Notes under the pieces: generated by a model
Databases searched by the model: none
The model's input: only the letters and a program-made list of their open reading frames with translations
Told to the model about the DNA's origin: nothing
Part shown: positions 34,630 through 49,600 of the stretch, piece after piece
How the letters are laid out: every line of letters begins with the position of its first letter
How positions within the stretch are numbered: position 1 is the first letter of the stretch
Assembly: GCA_963966185.1 (NCBI GenBank)
Contig: CAWZYM010000114.1
Location: 80,001 to 144,000 of the forward strand
DNA: 64,000 nt
Direction of reading: 5' to 3'
Source: Rhabditoides inermis
Taxonomy: Eukaryota; Nematoda; Chromadorea; Rhabditida; Rhabditidae
Translations under genes and position numbers: made by a program

Positions 34630-37600
34630 CACTGGCCTCCCGAGAATTAAACTCAATCTTTTGTCAACAGACCACTTTATTTGACAAGTAATAATTTCTT
34701 TTAGATGTCTAAGAATCATGTAATCATTATCATCATTGCAGATTGACTGGACCATGTTTCGAATCAATTATCAATCATTCATCTACTGTCATAATGAAAG
34801 CCATGTATCCAGGTGACGTCATTTACACTGTCTTACCTATGTAAATATTCTGTCGGTGTCTTCCACATTTGTCGTTCAACGGCGCTTGTGTGGGCACTGA
34901 CTCTAGGTGTAGCACGTACTTTGTCGTTAAACGGCGCTGTATTGGCTACACCGCATTTCACCTGTCATCTTTTCTCGTCGGTGTCTTCCACATTTGTCGT
35001 TCAACGGCGCTTGTGTGGGCACTGACTCTAGGTGTAGCACGTACTTTGTCGTTAAACGGCGCTGTATTGGCTACACCGAAATCCTTCTCAAACCAACTTA
35101 TATCCCCATTTACTCTTATTTATATTTTTCTTTTTCTCGATAAATTTCAGAAGCGACTATCATATTTGACGGAAATCAAAACAACTCCCTAATCAAATAA
35201 ATACACCGTCTCTCCAATTGATAATATCAGGTGGGATACGTTTTTATTTTTGTACTGAAAAAAAGTATAATAAATTTTATCGAACAGTCGGGATTTCTGC
35301 TACTATCTCGCTACTCTTTATATTATCTTAATTATCTACCCCAAACTCTCACTTTCTCTACTTGAAGCATTGTATTTCGCCGAGATAAAGAGAAAGAGGA
35401 AGAAAGAAGGGGAACAAAGCCGAAGAAAGTAGAGTGACGAAGAAGCATATATAGAGAAAGAAAAAGCGAAGAAAGTGGGGGTGGGAGAGATAGAGAGAGA
35501 TAGAGAGACAGAGAGAGAGTATGCAGCGCGCGCGTGCGTGAGAGAAAGAGAGAGAAAGAAAGGGAGAGGTAGATAGTTAGATAGAGATATAATAATGGGA
35601 GAATCAAACACAATCTTTTGTATTTCAACAGAATGTTTCATTTGGCAACTATAAATGTCTTTCTTTTTTTTGGAATTTGGATGTATAAGAATCATGTTCA
35701 TGTTATCATTATCATCATTGCAGATTGACTGGACCATGTTTCGAATCAATTATCAAACATTTATCTACTGTCATAATGGGAGTCATGTATTCAGGTGACG
35801 TCATTTACACTGTCTCACCTATGTAATTATTCTGTCGGTGTCTTCCACATTTGTCGTTCAACGGCGCTTGTGTGGGCACTGACTCTAGGTGTAGCACGTA
35901 CTTTGTCGTTAAACGGCGCTGTATTGGCTACACCGCATTTCACCTTTCATCTTTTCTCGTCGGTGTCTTCCACATTTGTCGTTCAACGGCGCTTGTGTGG
36001 GCACTGACTCTAGGTGTAGCACGTACTTTGTCGTTAAACGGCGCTGTATTGGCTACACCGCATTTCACCTTTCATCTTTTCTCGTCGGTGTCTTCCACAT
36101 TTGTCGTTCAACGGCGCTTGTGTGGGCACTGACTCTAGGTGTAGCACGTACTTTGTCGTTAAACGGCGCTGTATTGGCTACACCGAAATCCTTCTCAAAC
36201 CAACTTATATCCCCATTTACTCTTATTTATATTTTTCTTTTTCTCGATAAATTTCAGAAGCGACTATCATATTTGACGGAAATCAAAACAACTCCCTAAT
36301 CAAATAAATACACCGTCTCTCCAATTGATAATATCAGGTGGGATACGTTTTTATTTTTGTACTGAAAAAAAGTATAATAAATTTTATCGAACAGTCGGGA
36401 TTTCTGCTACTATCTCGCTACTCTTTATATTATCTTAATTATCTACCCCAAACTCTCACTTTCTCTACTTGAAGCATTGTATTTCGCCGAGATAAAGAGA
36501 AAGAGGAAGAAAGAAGGGGAACAAAGCCGAAGAAAGTAGAGTGACGAAGAAGCATATATAGAGAAAGAAAAAGCGAAGAAAGTGGGGGTGGGAGAGATAG
36601 AGAGAGATAGAGAGACAGAGAGAGAGTATGCAGCGCGCGCGTGCGTGAGAGAAAGAGAGAGAAAGAAAGGGAGAGGTAGATAGTTAGATAGAGATATAAT
36701 AATGGGAGAATCAAACACAATCTTTTGTATTTCAACAGAATGTTTCATTTGGCAACTATAAATGTCTTTCTTTTTTTTGGAATTTGGATGTATAAGAATC
36801 ATGTTCATGTTATCATTATCATCATTGCAGATTGACTGGACCATGTTTCGAATCAATTATCAATCATTCATCTACTGTCATAATGGGAGTCATGTATTCA
36901 GGTGACGTCATTTACACTGTCTCACCTATGTAATTATTCTGTCGGTGTCTTCCACATTTGTCGTTCAACGGCGCTTGTGTGGGCACTGACTCTAGGTGTA
37001 GCACGTACTTTGTCGTTAAACGGCGCTGTATTGGCTACACCGCATTTCACCTTTCATCTTTTCTCGTCGGTGTCTTCCACATTTGTCGTTCAACGGCGCT
37101 TGTGTGGGCACTGACTCTAGGTGTAGCACGTACTTTGTCGTTAAACGGCGCTGTATTGGCTACACCGCATTTCACCTTTCATCTTTTCTCGTCGGTGTCT
37201 TCCACATTTGTCGTTCAACGGCGCTTGTGTGGGCACTGACTCTAGGTGTAGCACGTACTTTGTCGTTAAACGGCGCTGTATTGGCTACACCGAAATCCTT
37301 CTCAAACCAACTTATATCCCCATTTACTCTTATTTATATTTTTCTTTTTCTCGATAAACTTCAGAAGCGACTATCATATTTGACGGAATTCAAAACAACT
37401 CCCTAATCAAATAAATACACCGTCTCTCCAATTGATAATATCAGGTGGGATACGTTTTTATTTTTGTACTGAAAAAAAGTATAATAAATTTTATCGAACA
37501 GTCGGGATTTCTGCTACTATCTCGCTACTCTTTATATTATCTACCCCAAACTCTCACTTTCTCTACTTGAAGCATTGTATTTCGCCGAGATAAAGAGAAA

Positions 37601-40600
37601 GAGGGAGAAAGAAGGGGAACAAAGCCGAAGAAAGTAGAGTGACGAAGAAGCATATATAGAGAAAGAAAAAGCGAAGAAAGTGGGGGTGGGAGAGATAGAG
37701 AGAGATAGAGAGACAGAGAGAGAGAGTATGCAGCGCGCGCGTGCGTGAGAAAAAGAGAGAGAAAGAAAGGGAGAGGTAGATAGTTAGATAGAGATATAAT
37801 AATGGGAGAATCAAACACAATCTTTTGTATTTCAACAGAATGTTTCATTTGGCAACTATAAATGTCTTTCTTTTTTTTTGGAATTTGGATGTATAAGAAT
37901 CATGTTCATGTTATCATTATCATCATTGCAGATTGACTGGACCATGTTTCGAATCAATTATCAAACATTTATCTACTGTCATAATGGGAGTCATGTATTC
38001 AGGTGACGTCATTTACACTGTCTCACCTATGTAATTATTCTGTCGGTGTCTTCCACATTTGTCGTTCAACGGCGCTTGTGTGGGCACTGACTCTAGGTGT
38101 AGCACGTACTTTGTCGTTAAACGGCGCTGTATTGGCTACACCGCATTTCACCTTTCATCTTTTCTCGTCGGTGTCTTCCACATTTGTCGTTCAACGGCGC
38201 TTGTGTGGGCACTGACTCTAGGTGTAGCACGTACTTTGTCGTTAAACGGCGCTGTATTGGCTACACCGCATTTCACCTTTCATCTTTTCTCGTCGGTGTC
38301 TTCCACATTTGTCGTTCAACGGCGCTTGTGTGGGCACTGACTCTAGGTGTAGCACGTACTTTGTCGTTAAACGGCGCTGTATTGGCTACACCGCATTTCA
38401 CCTTTCATCTTTTCTCGTCGGTGTCTTCCACATTTGTCGTTCAACGGCGCTTGTGTGGGCACTGACTCTAGGTGTAGCACGTACTTTGTCGTTAAACGGC
38501 GCTGTATTGGCTACACCGCATTTCACCTTTCATCTTTTCTCGTCGGTGTCTTCCACATTTGTCGTTCAACGGCGCTTGTGTGGGCACTGACTCTAGGTGT
38601 AGCACGTACTTTGTCGTTAAACGGCGCTGTATTGGCTACACCGAAATCCTTCTCAAACCAACTTATATCCCCATTTACTCTTATTTATATTTTTCTTTTT
38701 CTCGATAAACTTCAGAAGCGACTATCATATTTGACGGAAATCAAAACAACTCCCTAATCAAATAAATACACCGTCTCTCCAATTGATAATATCAGGTGGG
38801 ATACGTTTTTATTTTTGTACTGAAAAAAAGTATAATAAATTTTATCGAACAGTCGGGATTTCTGCTACTATCTCGCTACTCTTTATATTATCTACCCCAA
38901 ACTCTCACTTTCTCTACTTGAAGCATTGTATTTCGCCGAGATAAAGAGAAAGAGGGAGAAAGAAGGGGAACAAAGCCGAAGAAAGTAGAGTGACGAAGAA
39001 GCATATATAGAGAAAGAAAAAGCGAAGAAAGTGGGGGTGGGAGAGATAGAGAGAGATAGAGAGACAGAGAGAGAGAGAGTATGCAGCGCGCGCGTGCGTG
39101 AGAAAAAGAGAGAGAAAGAAAGGGAGAGGTAGATAGTTAGATAGAGATATAATAATGGGAGAATCAAACACAATCTTTTGTATTTCAACAGAATGTTTCA
39201 TTTGGCAACTATAAATGTCTTTCTTTTTTTTGGAATTTGGATGTATAAGATTCATGTTCATGTAATCATTATCATCATTGCAGATTGACTGGACCATGTT
39301 TCGAATCAATTATCAATCATTCATCTACTGTCATAATGAAAGCCATGTATCCAGGTGACGTCATTTACATTGTCTTACCTATGTAAATATTCTGTCGGTG
39401 TCTTCCACATTTGTCGTTCAACGGCGCTTGTGTGGGCACTGACTCTAGGTGTAGCACGTACTTTGTCGTTAAACGGCGCTGTATTGGCTACACCGCATTT
39501 CACCTTTCATCTTTTCTCGTCGGTGTCTTTCACATTTGTCGTTCAACGGCGCTTGTGTGGGCACTGACTCTAGGTGTAGCACGTACTTTGTCGTTAAACG
39601 GCGCTGTATTGGCTACACCGAAATCCTTCTTAAACCAACTTATATCCCCATTTACTCTTATTTATATTTTTCTTTTTCTCGATAAACTTCAGAAGCGACT
39701 ATCATATTTGACGGAAATCAAAACAACTCCCTAATCAAATAAATACACCGTCTCTCCAATTGATAATATCAGGTGGGATACGTTTTTATTTTTGTACTGA
39801 AAAAAAGTATAATAAATTTTATCGAACAGTCGGGATTTCTGCTACTATCTCGCTACTCTTTTTATTATCTACCCCAAACTCTCACTTTCTCTACTTGAAG
39901 CATTGTATTTCGCCGAGATAAAGAGAAAGAGGGAGAAAGAAGGGGAACAAAGCCGAAGAAAGTAGAGTGACGAAGAAGCATATATAGAGAAAGAAAAAGC
40001 GAAGAAAGTGGGGGTGGGAGAGATAGAGAGAGATAGAGAGACAGAGAGAGAGTATGCAGCGCGCGCGTGCGTGAGAAAAAGAGAGAGAAAGAAAGGGAGA
40101 GGTAGATAGTTAGATAGAGATATAATAATGGGAGAATCAAACACAATCTTTTGTATTTCAACAGAATGTTTCATTTGGCAACTATAAATGTCTTTCTTTT
40201 TTTTGGAATTTGGATGTATAAGAATCATGTTCATGTTATCATTATCATCATTGCAGATTGACTGGACCATGTTTCGAATCAATTATCAAACATTTATCTA
40301 CTGTCATAATGGGAGTCATGTATTCAGGTGACGTCATTTACACTGTCTCACCTATGTAATTATTCTGTCGGTGTCTTCCACATTTGTCGTTCAACGGCGC
40401 TTGTGTGGGCACTGACTCTAGGTGTAGCACGTACTTTGTCGTTAAACGGCGCTGTATTGGCTACACCGCATTTCACCTTTCATCTTTTCTCGTCGGTGTC
40501 TTTCACATTTGTCGTTCAACGGCGCTTGTGTGGGCACTGACTCTAGGTGTAGCACGTACTTTGTCGTTAAACGGCGCTGTATTGGCTACACCGAAATCCT

Positions 40601-43600
40601 TCTCAAACCTACTTATATCCCCATTTACTCTTATTTATATTTTTCTTTTTATCGATAAATTTCAGAAGCGACTATCATATTTGACAGAAATCAAAACAAC
40701 TCTCTAATCAAATAAATACACCGTCTCTCCAATTGATAATATCAGGTGGGATACGTTTTCATTTTTGTATTGAAAAAGTATAATAAATTTTATCGAACAG
40801 TCGGGATTTTTGCTACTATCTCGCTACTCTTTATATTATCTACCCCAAACTCTCACTTTCTCTACTTGAAGCATTGTATTTCGCCGAGATAAAGAGAAAG
40901 AGGGAGAAAGAAGGGGAACGAAGCCGAAGAAAGTAGAGTGACGAAGAAGCATATATAGAAAAAGAAAAAGCGAAGAAAGTGTGGGTGGGAGAGATAGAGA
41001 GAGATAGAGAGACAGAGAGAGAGAGAATGCAGCGCGCGCGTGCGAGAGAGAAAGAAAGAGAAAGAGGTAGATAGTTAGATAGAGATATAATAATGGGAGA
41101 ATCAACCACAATATTTTGTATTTCAACAGAATGTTTCATTTGGCAACTATAAATGTCTTTTTTTTGGAATTTGGATGTATAAGAATCATGTTCATGTTAT
41201 CATTATCATCATTGCAGATTGACTGGACCATGTTTCGAATCAATTATCAATCATTCATCTACTGTCATAATGAAAGCCATGTATCCAGGTGACGTCATTT
41301 ACATTGTCTTACCTATGTAAATATTCTGTCGGTGTCTTCCACATTTGTCGTTCAACGGCGCTTGTGTGGGCACTGACTCTAGGTGTAGCACGTACTTTGT
41401 CGTTAAACGGCGCTGTATTGGCTACACCGCATTTCACCTTTCATCTTTTCTCGTCGGTGTCTTCCACATTTGTCGTTCAACGGCGCTTGTGTGGGCACTG
41501 ACTCTGTGTAGGTGTAGCACGTACTTTGTCGTTAAACGGCGCTGTATTGGCTACACCGCATTTCACCTTTCATCTTTTCTCGTCGGTGTCTTTCACATTT
41601 GTCGTTCAACGGCGCTTGTGTGGGCACTGACTCTAGGTGTAGCACGTACTTTGTCGTTAAACGGCGCTGTATTGGCTACACCGCATTTCACCTTTCATCT
41701 TTTCTCGTCGGTGTCTTTCACATTTGTCGTTCAACGGCGCTTGTGTGGGCACTGACTCTAGGTGTAGCACGTACTTTGTCGTTAAACGGCGCTGTATTGG
41801 CTACACCGCATTTCACCTTTCATCTTTTCTCGTCGGTGTCTTCCACATTTGTCGTTCAACGGCGCTTGTGTGGGCACTGACTCTAGGTGTAGCACGTACT
41901 TTGTCGTTAAACGGCGCTGTATTGGCTACACCGCATTTCACCTTTCATCTTTTCTCGTCGGTGTCTTCCACATTTGTCGTTCAACGGCGCTTGTGTGGGC
42001 ACTGACTCTAGGTGTAGCACGTACTTTGTCGTTAAACGGCGCTGTATTGGCTACACCGCATTTCACCTTTTAAACTTTTCTCGTCGGTGTCTTTCACATT
42101 TGTCGTTCAACGGCGCTTGTGTGGGCACTGACTCTAGGTGTAGCACGTACTTTGTCGTTAAACGGCGCTGTATTGGCTACACCGCATTTCACCTTTCATC
42201 TTTTCTCGTCGGTGTCTTCCACATTTGTCGTTCAACGGCGCTTGTGTGGGCACTGACTCTGTGTAGGTGTAGCACGTACTTTGTCGTTAAACGGCGCTGT
42301 ATTGGTTACACCGCATTTCACCTTTCAAACTTTTCTCGTCGGTGTCTTCCACATTTGTCGTTCAACGGCGCTTGTGTGGGCACTGACTCTAGGTGTAGCA
42401 CGTACTTTGTCGTTAAACGGCGCTGTATTGGCTACACCGCATTTCACCTTTCATCTTTTCTCGTCGGTGTCTTCCACATTTGTCGTTCAACGGCGCTTGT
42501 GTGGGCACTGACTCTAGGTGTAGCACGTACTTTGTCGTTAAACGGCGCTGTATTGGCTACACCGCATTTCACCTTTCATCTTTTCTCATCGGTGTCTTCC
42601 ACATTTGTCGTTCAACGGCGCTTGTGTGGGCACTGACTCTAGGTGTAGCACGTACTTTGTCGTTAAACGGCGCTGTATTGGCTACACCGCATTTCACCTT
42701 TCATCTTTTCTCGTCGGTGTCTTCCACATTTGTCGTTCAACGGCGCTTGTGTGGGCACTGACTCTAGGTGTAGCACGTACTTTGTCGTTAAACGGCGCTG
42801 TATTGGCTACACCGAAATCCTTCTCAAACCAACTTATATCCCCATTTACTCTTATTTATATTTTTCTTTTTCTCGATAAACTTCAGAAGCGACTATCATA
42901 TTTGACGGAAATCAAAACAACTCCCTAATCAAATAAATACACCGTCTCTCCAATTGATAATATCAGGTGGGATACGTTTTTATTTTTGTACTGAAAAAAA
43001 GTATAATAAATTTTATCGAAAAGTCGGGATTTCTGCTACTATCTCGCTACTCTTTATATTATCTACCCCAAACTCTCACTTTCTCTACTTGAAGCATTGT
43101 ATTTCGCCGAGATAAAGAGAAAGAGGGAGAAAGAAGGGGAACAAAGCCGAAGAAAGTAGAGTGACGAAGAAGCATATATAGAGAAAGAAAAAGCGAAGAA
43201 AGTGGGGGTGGGAGAGATAGAGAGAGATAGAGAGACAGAGAGAGAGTATGCAGCGCGCGCGTGCGTGAGAAAAAGAGAGAGAAAGAAAGGGAGAGGTAGA
43301 TAGTTAGATAGAGATATAATAATGGGAGAATCAAACACAATCTTTTGTATTTCAACAGAATGTTTCATTTGGCAACTATAAATGTCTTTCTTTTTTTTGG
43401 AATTTGGATGTATAAGAATCATGTTCATGTTATCATTATCATCATTGCAGATTGACTGGACCATGTTTCGAATCAATTATCAAACATTTATCTACTGTCA
43501 TAATGGGAGTCATGTATTCAGGTGACGTCATTTACACTGTCTCACCTATGTAATTATTCTGTCGGTGTCTTCCACATTTGTCGTTCAACGGCGCTTGTGT

Positions 43601-46600
43601 GGGCACTGACTCTAGGTGTAGCACGTACTTTGTCGTTAAACGGCGCTGTATTGGCTACACCGAAATCCTTCTCAAACCTACTTATATCCCCATTTACTCT
43701 TATTTATATTTTTCTTTTTATCGATAAATTTCAGAAGCGACTATCATATTTGACGGAAATCAAAACAACTCTCTAATCAAATAAATACACCGTCTCTCCA
43801 ATTGATAATATCAGGTGGGATACGTTTTCATTTTTGTATTGAAAAAGTATAATAAATTTTATCGAACAGTCGGGATTTTTGCTACTATCTCGCTACTCTT
43901 TATATTATCTACCCCAAACTCTCACTTTCTCTACTTGAAGCATTGTATTTCGCCGAGATAAAGAGAAAGAGGGAGAAAGAAGGGGAACAAAGCCGAAGAA
44001 AGTAGAGTGACGAAGAAGCATATATAGAGAAAGAAAAAGCGAAGAAAGTGGGGGTGGGAGAGATAGAGAGAGATAGAGAGACAGAGAGAGAGTATGCAGC
44101 GCGCGCGTGCGTGAGAAAAAGAGAGAGAAAGAAAGGGAGAGGTAGATAGTTAGATAGAGATATAATAATGGGAGAATCAAACACAATCTTTTGTATTTCA
44201 ACAGAATGTTTCATTTGGCAACTATAAATGTCTTTCTTTTTTTGGAATTTGGATGTATAAGAATCATGTTCATGTTATCATTATCATCATTGCAGATTGA
44301 CTGGACCATGTTTCGAATCAATTATCAAACATTTATCTACTGTCATAATGGGAGTCATGTATTCAGGTGACGTCATTTACACTGTCTCACCTATGTAATT
44401 ATTCTGTCGGTGTCTTCCACATTTGTCGTTCAACGGCGCTTGTGTGGGCACTGACTCTAGGTGTAGCACGTACTTTGTCGTTAAACGGCGCTGTATTGGC
44501 TACACCGAAATCCTTCTCAAACCTACTTATATCCCCATTTACTCTTATTTATATTTTTCTTTTTATCGATAAATTTCAGAAGCGACTATCATATTTGACG
44601 GAAATCAAAACAACTCTCTAATCAAATAAATACACCGTCTCTCCAATTGATAATATCAGGTGGGATACGTTTTCATTTTTGTATTGAAAAAGTATAATAA
44701 ATTTTATCGAACAGTCGGGATTTTTGCTACTATCTCGCTACTCTTTATATTATCTACCCCAAACTCTCACTTTCTCTACTTGAAGCATTGTATTTCGCCG
44801 AGATAAAGAGAAAGAGGGAGAAAGAAGGGGAACAAAGCCGAAGAAAGTAGAGTGACGAAGAAGCATATATAGAGAAAGAAAAAGCGAAGAAAGTGGGGGT
44901 GGGAGAGATAGAGAGAGATAGAGAGACAGAGAGAGAGTATGCAGCGCGCGCGTGCGTGAGAAAAAGAGAGAGAAAGAAAGGGAGAGGTAGATAGTTAGAT
45001 AGAGATATAATAATGGGAGAATCAAACACAATCTTTTGTATTTCAACAGAATGTTTCATTTGGCAACTATAAATGTCTTTCTTTTTTTGGAATTTGGATG
45101 TATAAGAATCATGTTCATGTTATCATTATCATCATTGCAGATTGACTGGACCATGTTTCGAATCAATTATCAAACATTTATCTACTGTCATAATGGGAGT
45201 CATGTATTCAGGTGACGTCATTTACACTGTCTCACCTATGTAATTATTCTGTCGGTGTCTTCCACATTTGTCGTTCAACGGCGCTTGTGTGGGCACTGAC
45301 TCTAGGTGTAGCACGTACTTTGTCGTTAAACGGCGCTGTATTGGCTACACCGCATTTCACCTTTCATCTTTTCTCGTCGGTGTCTTCCACATTTGTCGTT
45401 CAACGGCGCTTGTGTGGGCACTGACTCTAGGTGTAGCACGTACTTTGTCGTTAAACGGCGCTGTATTGGCTACACCGAAATCCTTCTCAAACCAACTTAT
45501 ATCCCCATTTACTCTTATTTATATTTTTCTTTTTCTCGATAAATTTCAGAAGCGACTATCATATTTGACGGAAATCAAAACAACTCCCTAATCAAATAAA
45601 TACACCGTCTCTCCAATTGATAATATCAGGTGGGATACGTTTTTATTTTTGTACTGAAAAAAAGTATAATAAATTTTATCGAACAGTCGGGATTTCTGCT
45701 ACTATCTCGCTACTCTTTATATTATCTTAATTATCTACCCTAAACTCTCACTTTCTCTACTTGAAGCATTGTATTTCGCCGAGATAAAGAGAAAGAGGGA
45801 GAAAGAAGGGGAACAAAGCCGAAGAAAGTAGAGTGACGAAGAAGCATATATAGAGAAAGAAAAAGCGAAGAAAGTGGGGGTGGGAGAGATAGAGAGAGAT
45901 AGAGAGACAGAGAGAGAGTATGCAGCGCGCGCGTGCGTGAGAAAAAGAGAGAGAAAGAAAGGGAGAGGTAGATAGTTAGATAGAGATATAATAATGGGAG
46001 AATCAAACACAATCTTTTGTATTTCAACAGAATGTTTCTTTTGGCAACTATAAATGTCTTTCTTTTTTTTGGAATTTGGATGTATAAGAATCATGTTCAT
46101 GTTATCATTATCATCATTGCAGATTGACTGGACCATGTTTCGAATCAATTATCAAACATTTATCTACTGTCATAATGGGAGTCATGTATTCAGGTGACGT
46201 CATTTACACTGTCTCACCTATGTAATTATTCTGTCGGTGTCTTCCACATTTGTCGTTCAACGGCGCTTGTGTGGGCACTGACTCTAGGTGTAGCACGTAC
46301 TTTGTCGTTAAACGGCGCTGTATTGGCTACACCGCATTTCACCTTTCATCTTTTCTCGTCGGTGTCTTTCACATTTGTCGTTCAACGGCGCTTGTGTGGG
46401 CACTGACTCTAGGTGTAGCACGTACTTTGTCGTTAAACGGCGCTGTATTGGCTACACCGCATTTCACCTTTTAAACTTTTCTCGTCGGTGTCTTTCACAT
46501 TTGTCGTTCAACGGCGCTTGTGTGGGCACTGACTCTAGGTGTAGCACGTACTTTGTCGTTAAACGGCGCTGTATTGGCTACACCGCATTTCACCTTTCAT

Positions 46601-49600
46601 ATTTTCTCGTCGGTGTCTTCCACATTTGTCGTTCAACGGCGCTTGTGTGGGCACTGACTCTAGGTGTAGCACGTACTTTGTCGTTAAACGGCGCTGTATT
46701 GGCTACACCGCATTTCACCTTTCATCTTTTCTCGTCGGTGTCTTCCACATTTGTCGTTCAACGGCGCTTGTGTGGGCACTGACTCTAGGTGTAGCACGTA
46801 CTTTGTCGTTAAACGGCGCTGTATTGGCTACACCGCATTTCACCTTTCATCTTTTCTCATCGGTGTCTTCCACATTTGTCGTTCAACGGCGCTTGTGTGG
46901 GCACTGACTCTAGGTGTAGCACGTACTTTGTCGTTAAACGGCGCTGTATTGGCTACACCGCATTTCACCTTTCATCTTTTCTCGTCGGTGTCTTCCACAT
47001 TTGTCGTTCAACGGCGCTTGTGTGGGCACTGACTCTAGGTGTAGCACGTACTTTGTCGTTAAACGGCGCTGTATTGGCTACACCGCATTTCACCTTTCAT
47101 CTTTTCTCGTCGGTGTCTTCCACATTTGTCGTTCAACGGCGCTTGTGTGGGCACTGACTCTGTGTAGGTGTAGCACGTACTTTGTCGTTAAACGGCGCTG
47201 TATTGGCTACACCGCATTTCACCTTTCATCTTTTCTCGTCGGTGTCTTTCACATTTGTCGTTCAACGGCGCTTGTGTGGGCACTGACTCTAGGTGTAGCA
47301 CGTACTTTGTCGTTAAACGGCGCTGTATTGGCTACACCGCATTTCACCTTTTAAACTTTTCTCGTCGGTGTCTTTCACATTTGTCGTTCAACGGCGCTTG
47401 TGTGGGCACTGACTCTAGGTGTAGCACGTACTTTGTCGTTAAACGGCGCTGTATTGGCTACACCGCATTTCACCTTTCATCTTTTCTCGTCGGTGTCTTC
47501 CACATTTGTCGTTCAACGGCGCTTGTGTGGGCACTGACTCTGTGTAGGTGTAGCACGTACTTTGTCGTTAAACGGCGCTGTATTGGTTACACCGCATTTC
47601 ACCTTTCAAACTTTTCTCGTCGGTGTCTTCCACATTTGTCGTTCAACGGCGCTTGTGTGGGCACTGACTCTAGGTGTAGCACGTACTTTGTCGTTAAACG
47701 GCGCTGTATTGGCTACACCGCATTTCACCTTTCATCTAGGGGCCCCAACCGCCGCCTCAAAACTCGCGCGCGCGCATTTCGGTTTTACGAGCCGCGCGCG
47801 CTTGAAACTTGACATACGTTTATGAAACTTTCCTAAAAATACTTTTTCGTTATTAGGCATCGATTAAAAAAAAGATCTTGAAGTTTGGTTGCAAAAAGTT
47901 TGAAACGTCTATATCATTTTTAGGAAGATAGCTACAGAAATGGGGTTTGTTGGACGCGATTGCTTGACTTCCAAGGATTCCAAAAATATACAAAGTTAGA
48001 CCATTATCATTTTAGGAATACTCGATATCGTGAAAAAAACTACTAAATTGGCTATCAGCTCTCAAAATTCCTTCCGCTGTCGAGGCTCTCTCGTCTCTCG
48101 CCGTTGTTCTCTCTCCTCTCGCCGCGTTTCTGGCGAGAAACGCGCGGGAAAACGCGGCTGGCAGCCGGCTGGGAAGGGGGAATGTGTGAGTGCGAAGGTG
48201 AAAGCATATGAAATGTGCCGATTATGGACATAGTTCTGAACTGGGGATCAGTAAGTATCAACAGATTCATTGATAAGTATGTAACGTGAAGTCGAGAACA
48301 CGTTCAAAAGTCGTATGAACCAATTCGAACACGATCGAACGCGATAGAACGGTCCAGTTGTTATAGTGCACATCGATAAGAATAAGCTGCAAAGTGTGTA
48401 TGTATTTATAAAACCGTATTACAACCTCGTTTACACGTGTTGAGGCACGTTCAATTCAACTCCCCGCAGCTTGAGTGAAAAATAGGTCACTCGCTGCTGC
48501 CACTGCTTCCCCTCTCACTGTCTGACAATAACAACCTCTCGCGCCTGCGCTCTGACCCATCACTCGCCTCTCCCTCCCGCCAAGCCAAGAATTGGCGAGC
48601 AATTTGGTCAGGCGAGGATACACACCTTCTGTGTTACTATGGATCTCAGACACATCGGATCGGAATGAAATTTTGGATCATGAAATCATTCGCCAATACA
48701 CACCGATTGATGTCAAATTCAACCCGAAAAGTCGTTGTCTATTTTTCCGGTTGGGGCCCCTACTTTCATCTTTTCTCGTCGGTGTCTTCCACATTTGTCG
48801 TTCAACGGCGCTTGTGTGGGCACTGACTCTAGGTGTAGCACGTACTTTGTCGTTAAACGGCGCTGTATTGGCTACACCGCATTTCACCTTTCATCTTTTC
48901 TCATCGGTGTCTTCCACATTTGTCGTTCAACGGCGCTTGTGTGGGCACTGACTCTAGGTGTAGCACGTACTTTGTCGTTAAACGGCGCTGTATTGGCTAC
49001 ACCGCATTTCACCTTTCATCTTTTCTCGTCGGTGTCTTCCACATTTGTCGTTCAACGGCGCTTGTGTGGGCACTGACTCTAGGTGTAGCACGTACTTTGT
49101 CGTTAAACGGCGCTGTATTGGCTACACCGAAATCCTTCTCAAACCAACTTATATCCCCATTTACTCTTATTTATATTTTTCTTTTTCTCGATAAACTTCA
49201 GAAGCGACTATCATATTTGACGGAAATCAAAACAACTCCCTAATCAAATAAATACACCGTCTCTCCAATTGATAATATCAGGTGGGATACGTTTTTATTT
49301 TTGTACTGAAAAAAAGTATAATAAATTTTATCGAAAAGTCGGGATTTCTGCTACTATCTCGCTACTCTTTATATTATCTACCCCAAACTCTCACTTTCTC
49401 TACTTGAAGCATTGTATTTCGCCGAGATAAAGAGAAAGAGGGAGAAAGAAGGGGAACAAAGCCGAAGAAAGTAGAGTGACGAAGAAGCATATATAGAGAA
49501 AGAAAAAGCGAAGAAAGTGGGGGTGGGAGAGATAGAGAGAGATAGAGAGACAGAGAGAGAGTATGCAGCGCGCGCGTGCGTGAGAAAAAGAGAGAGAAAG

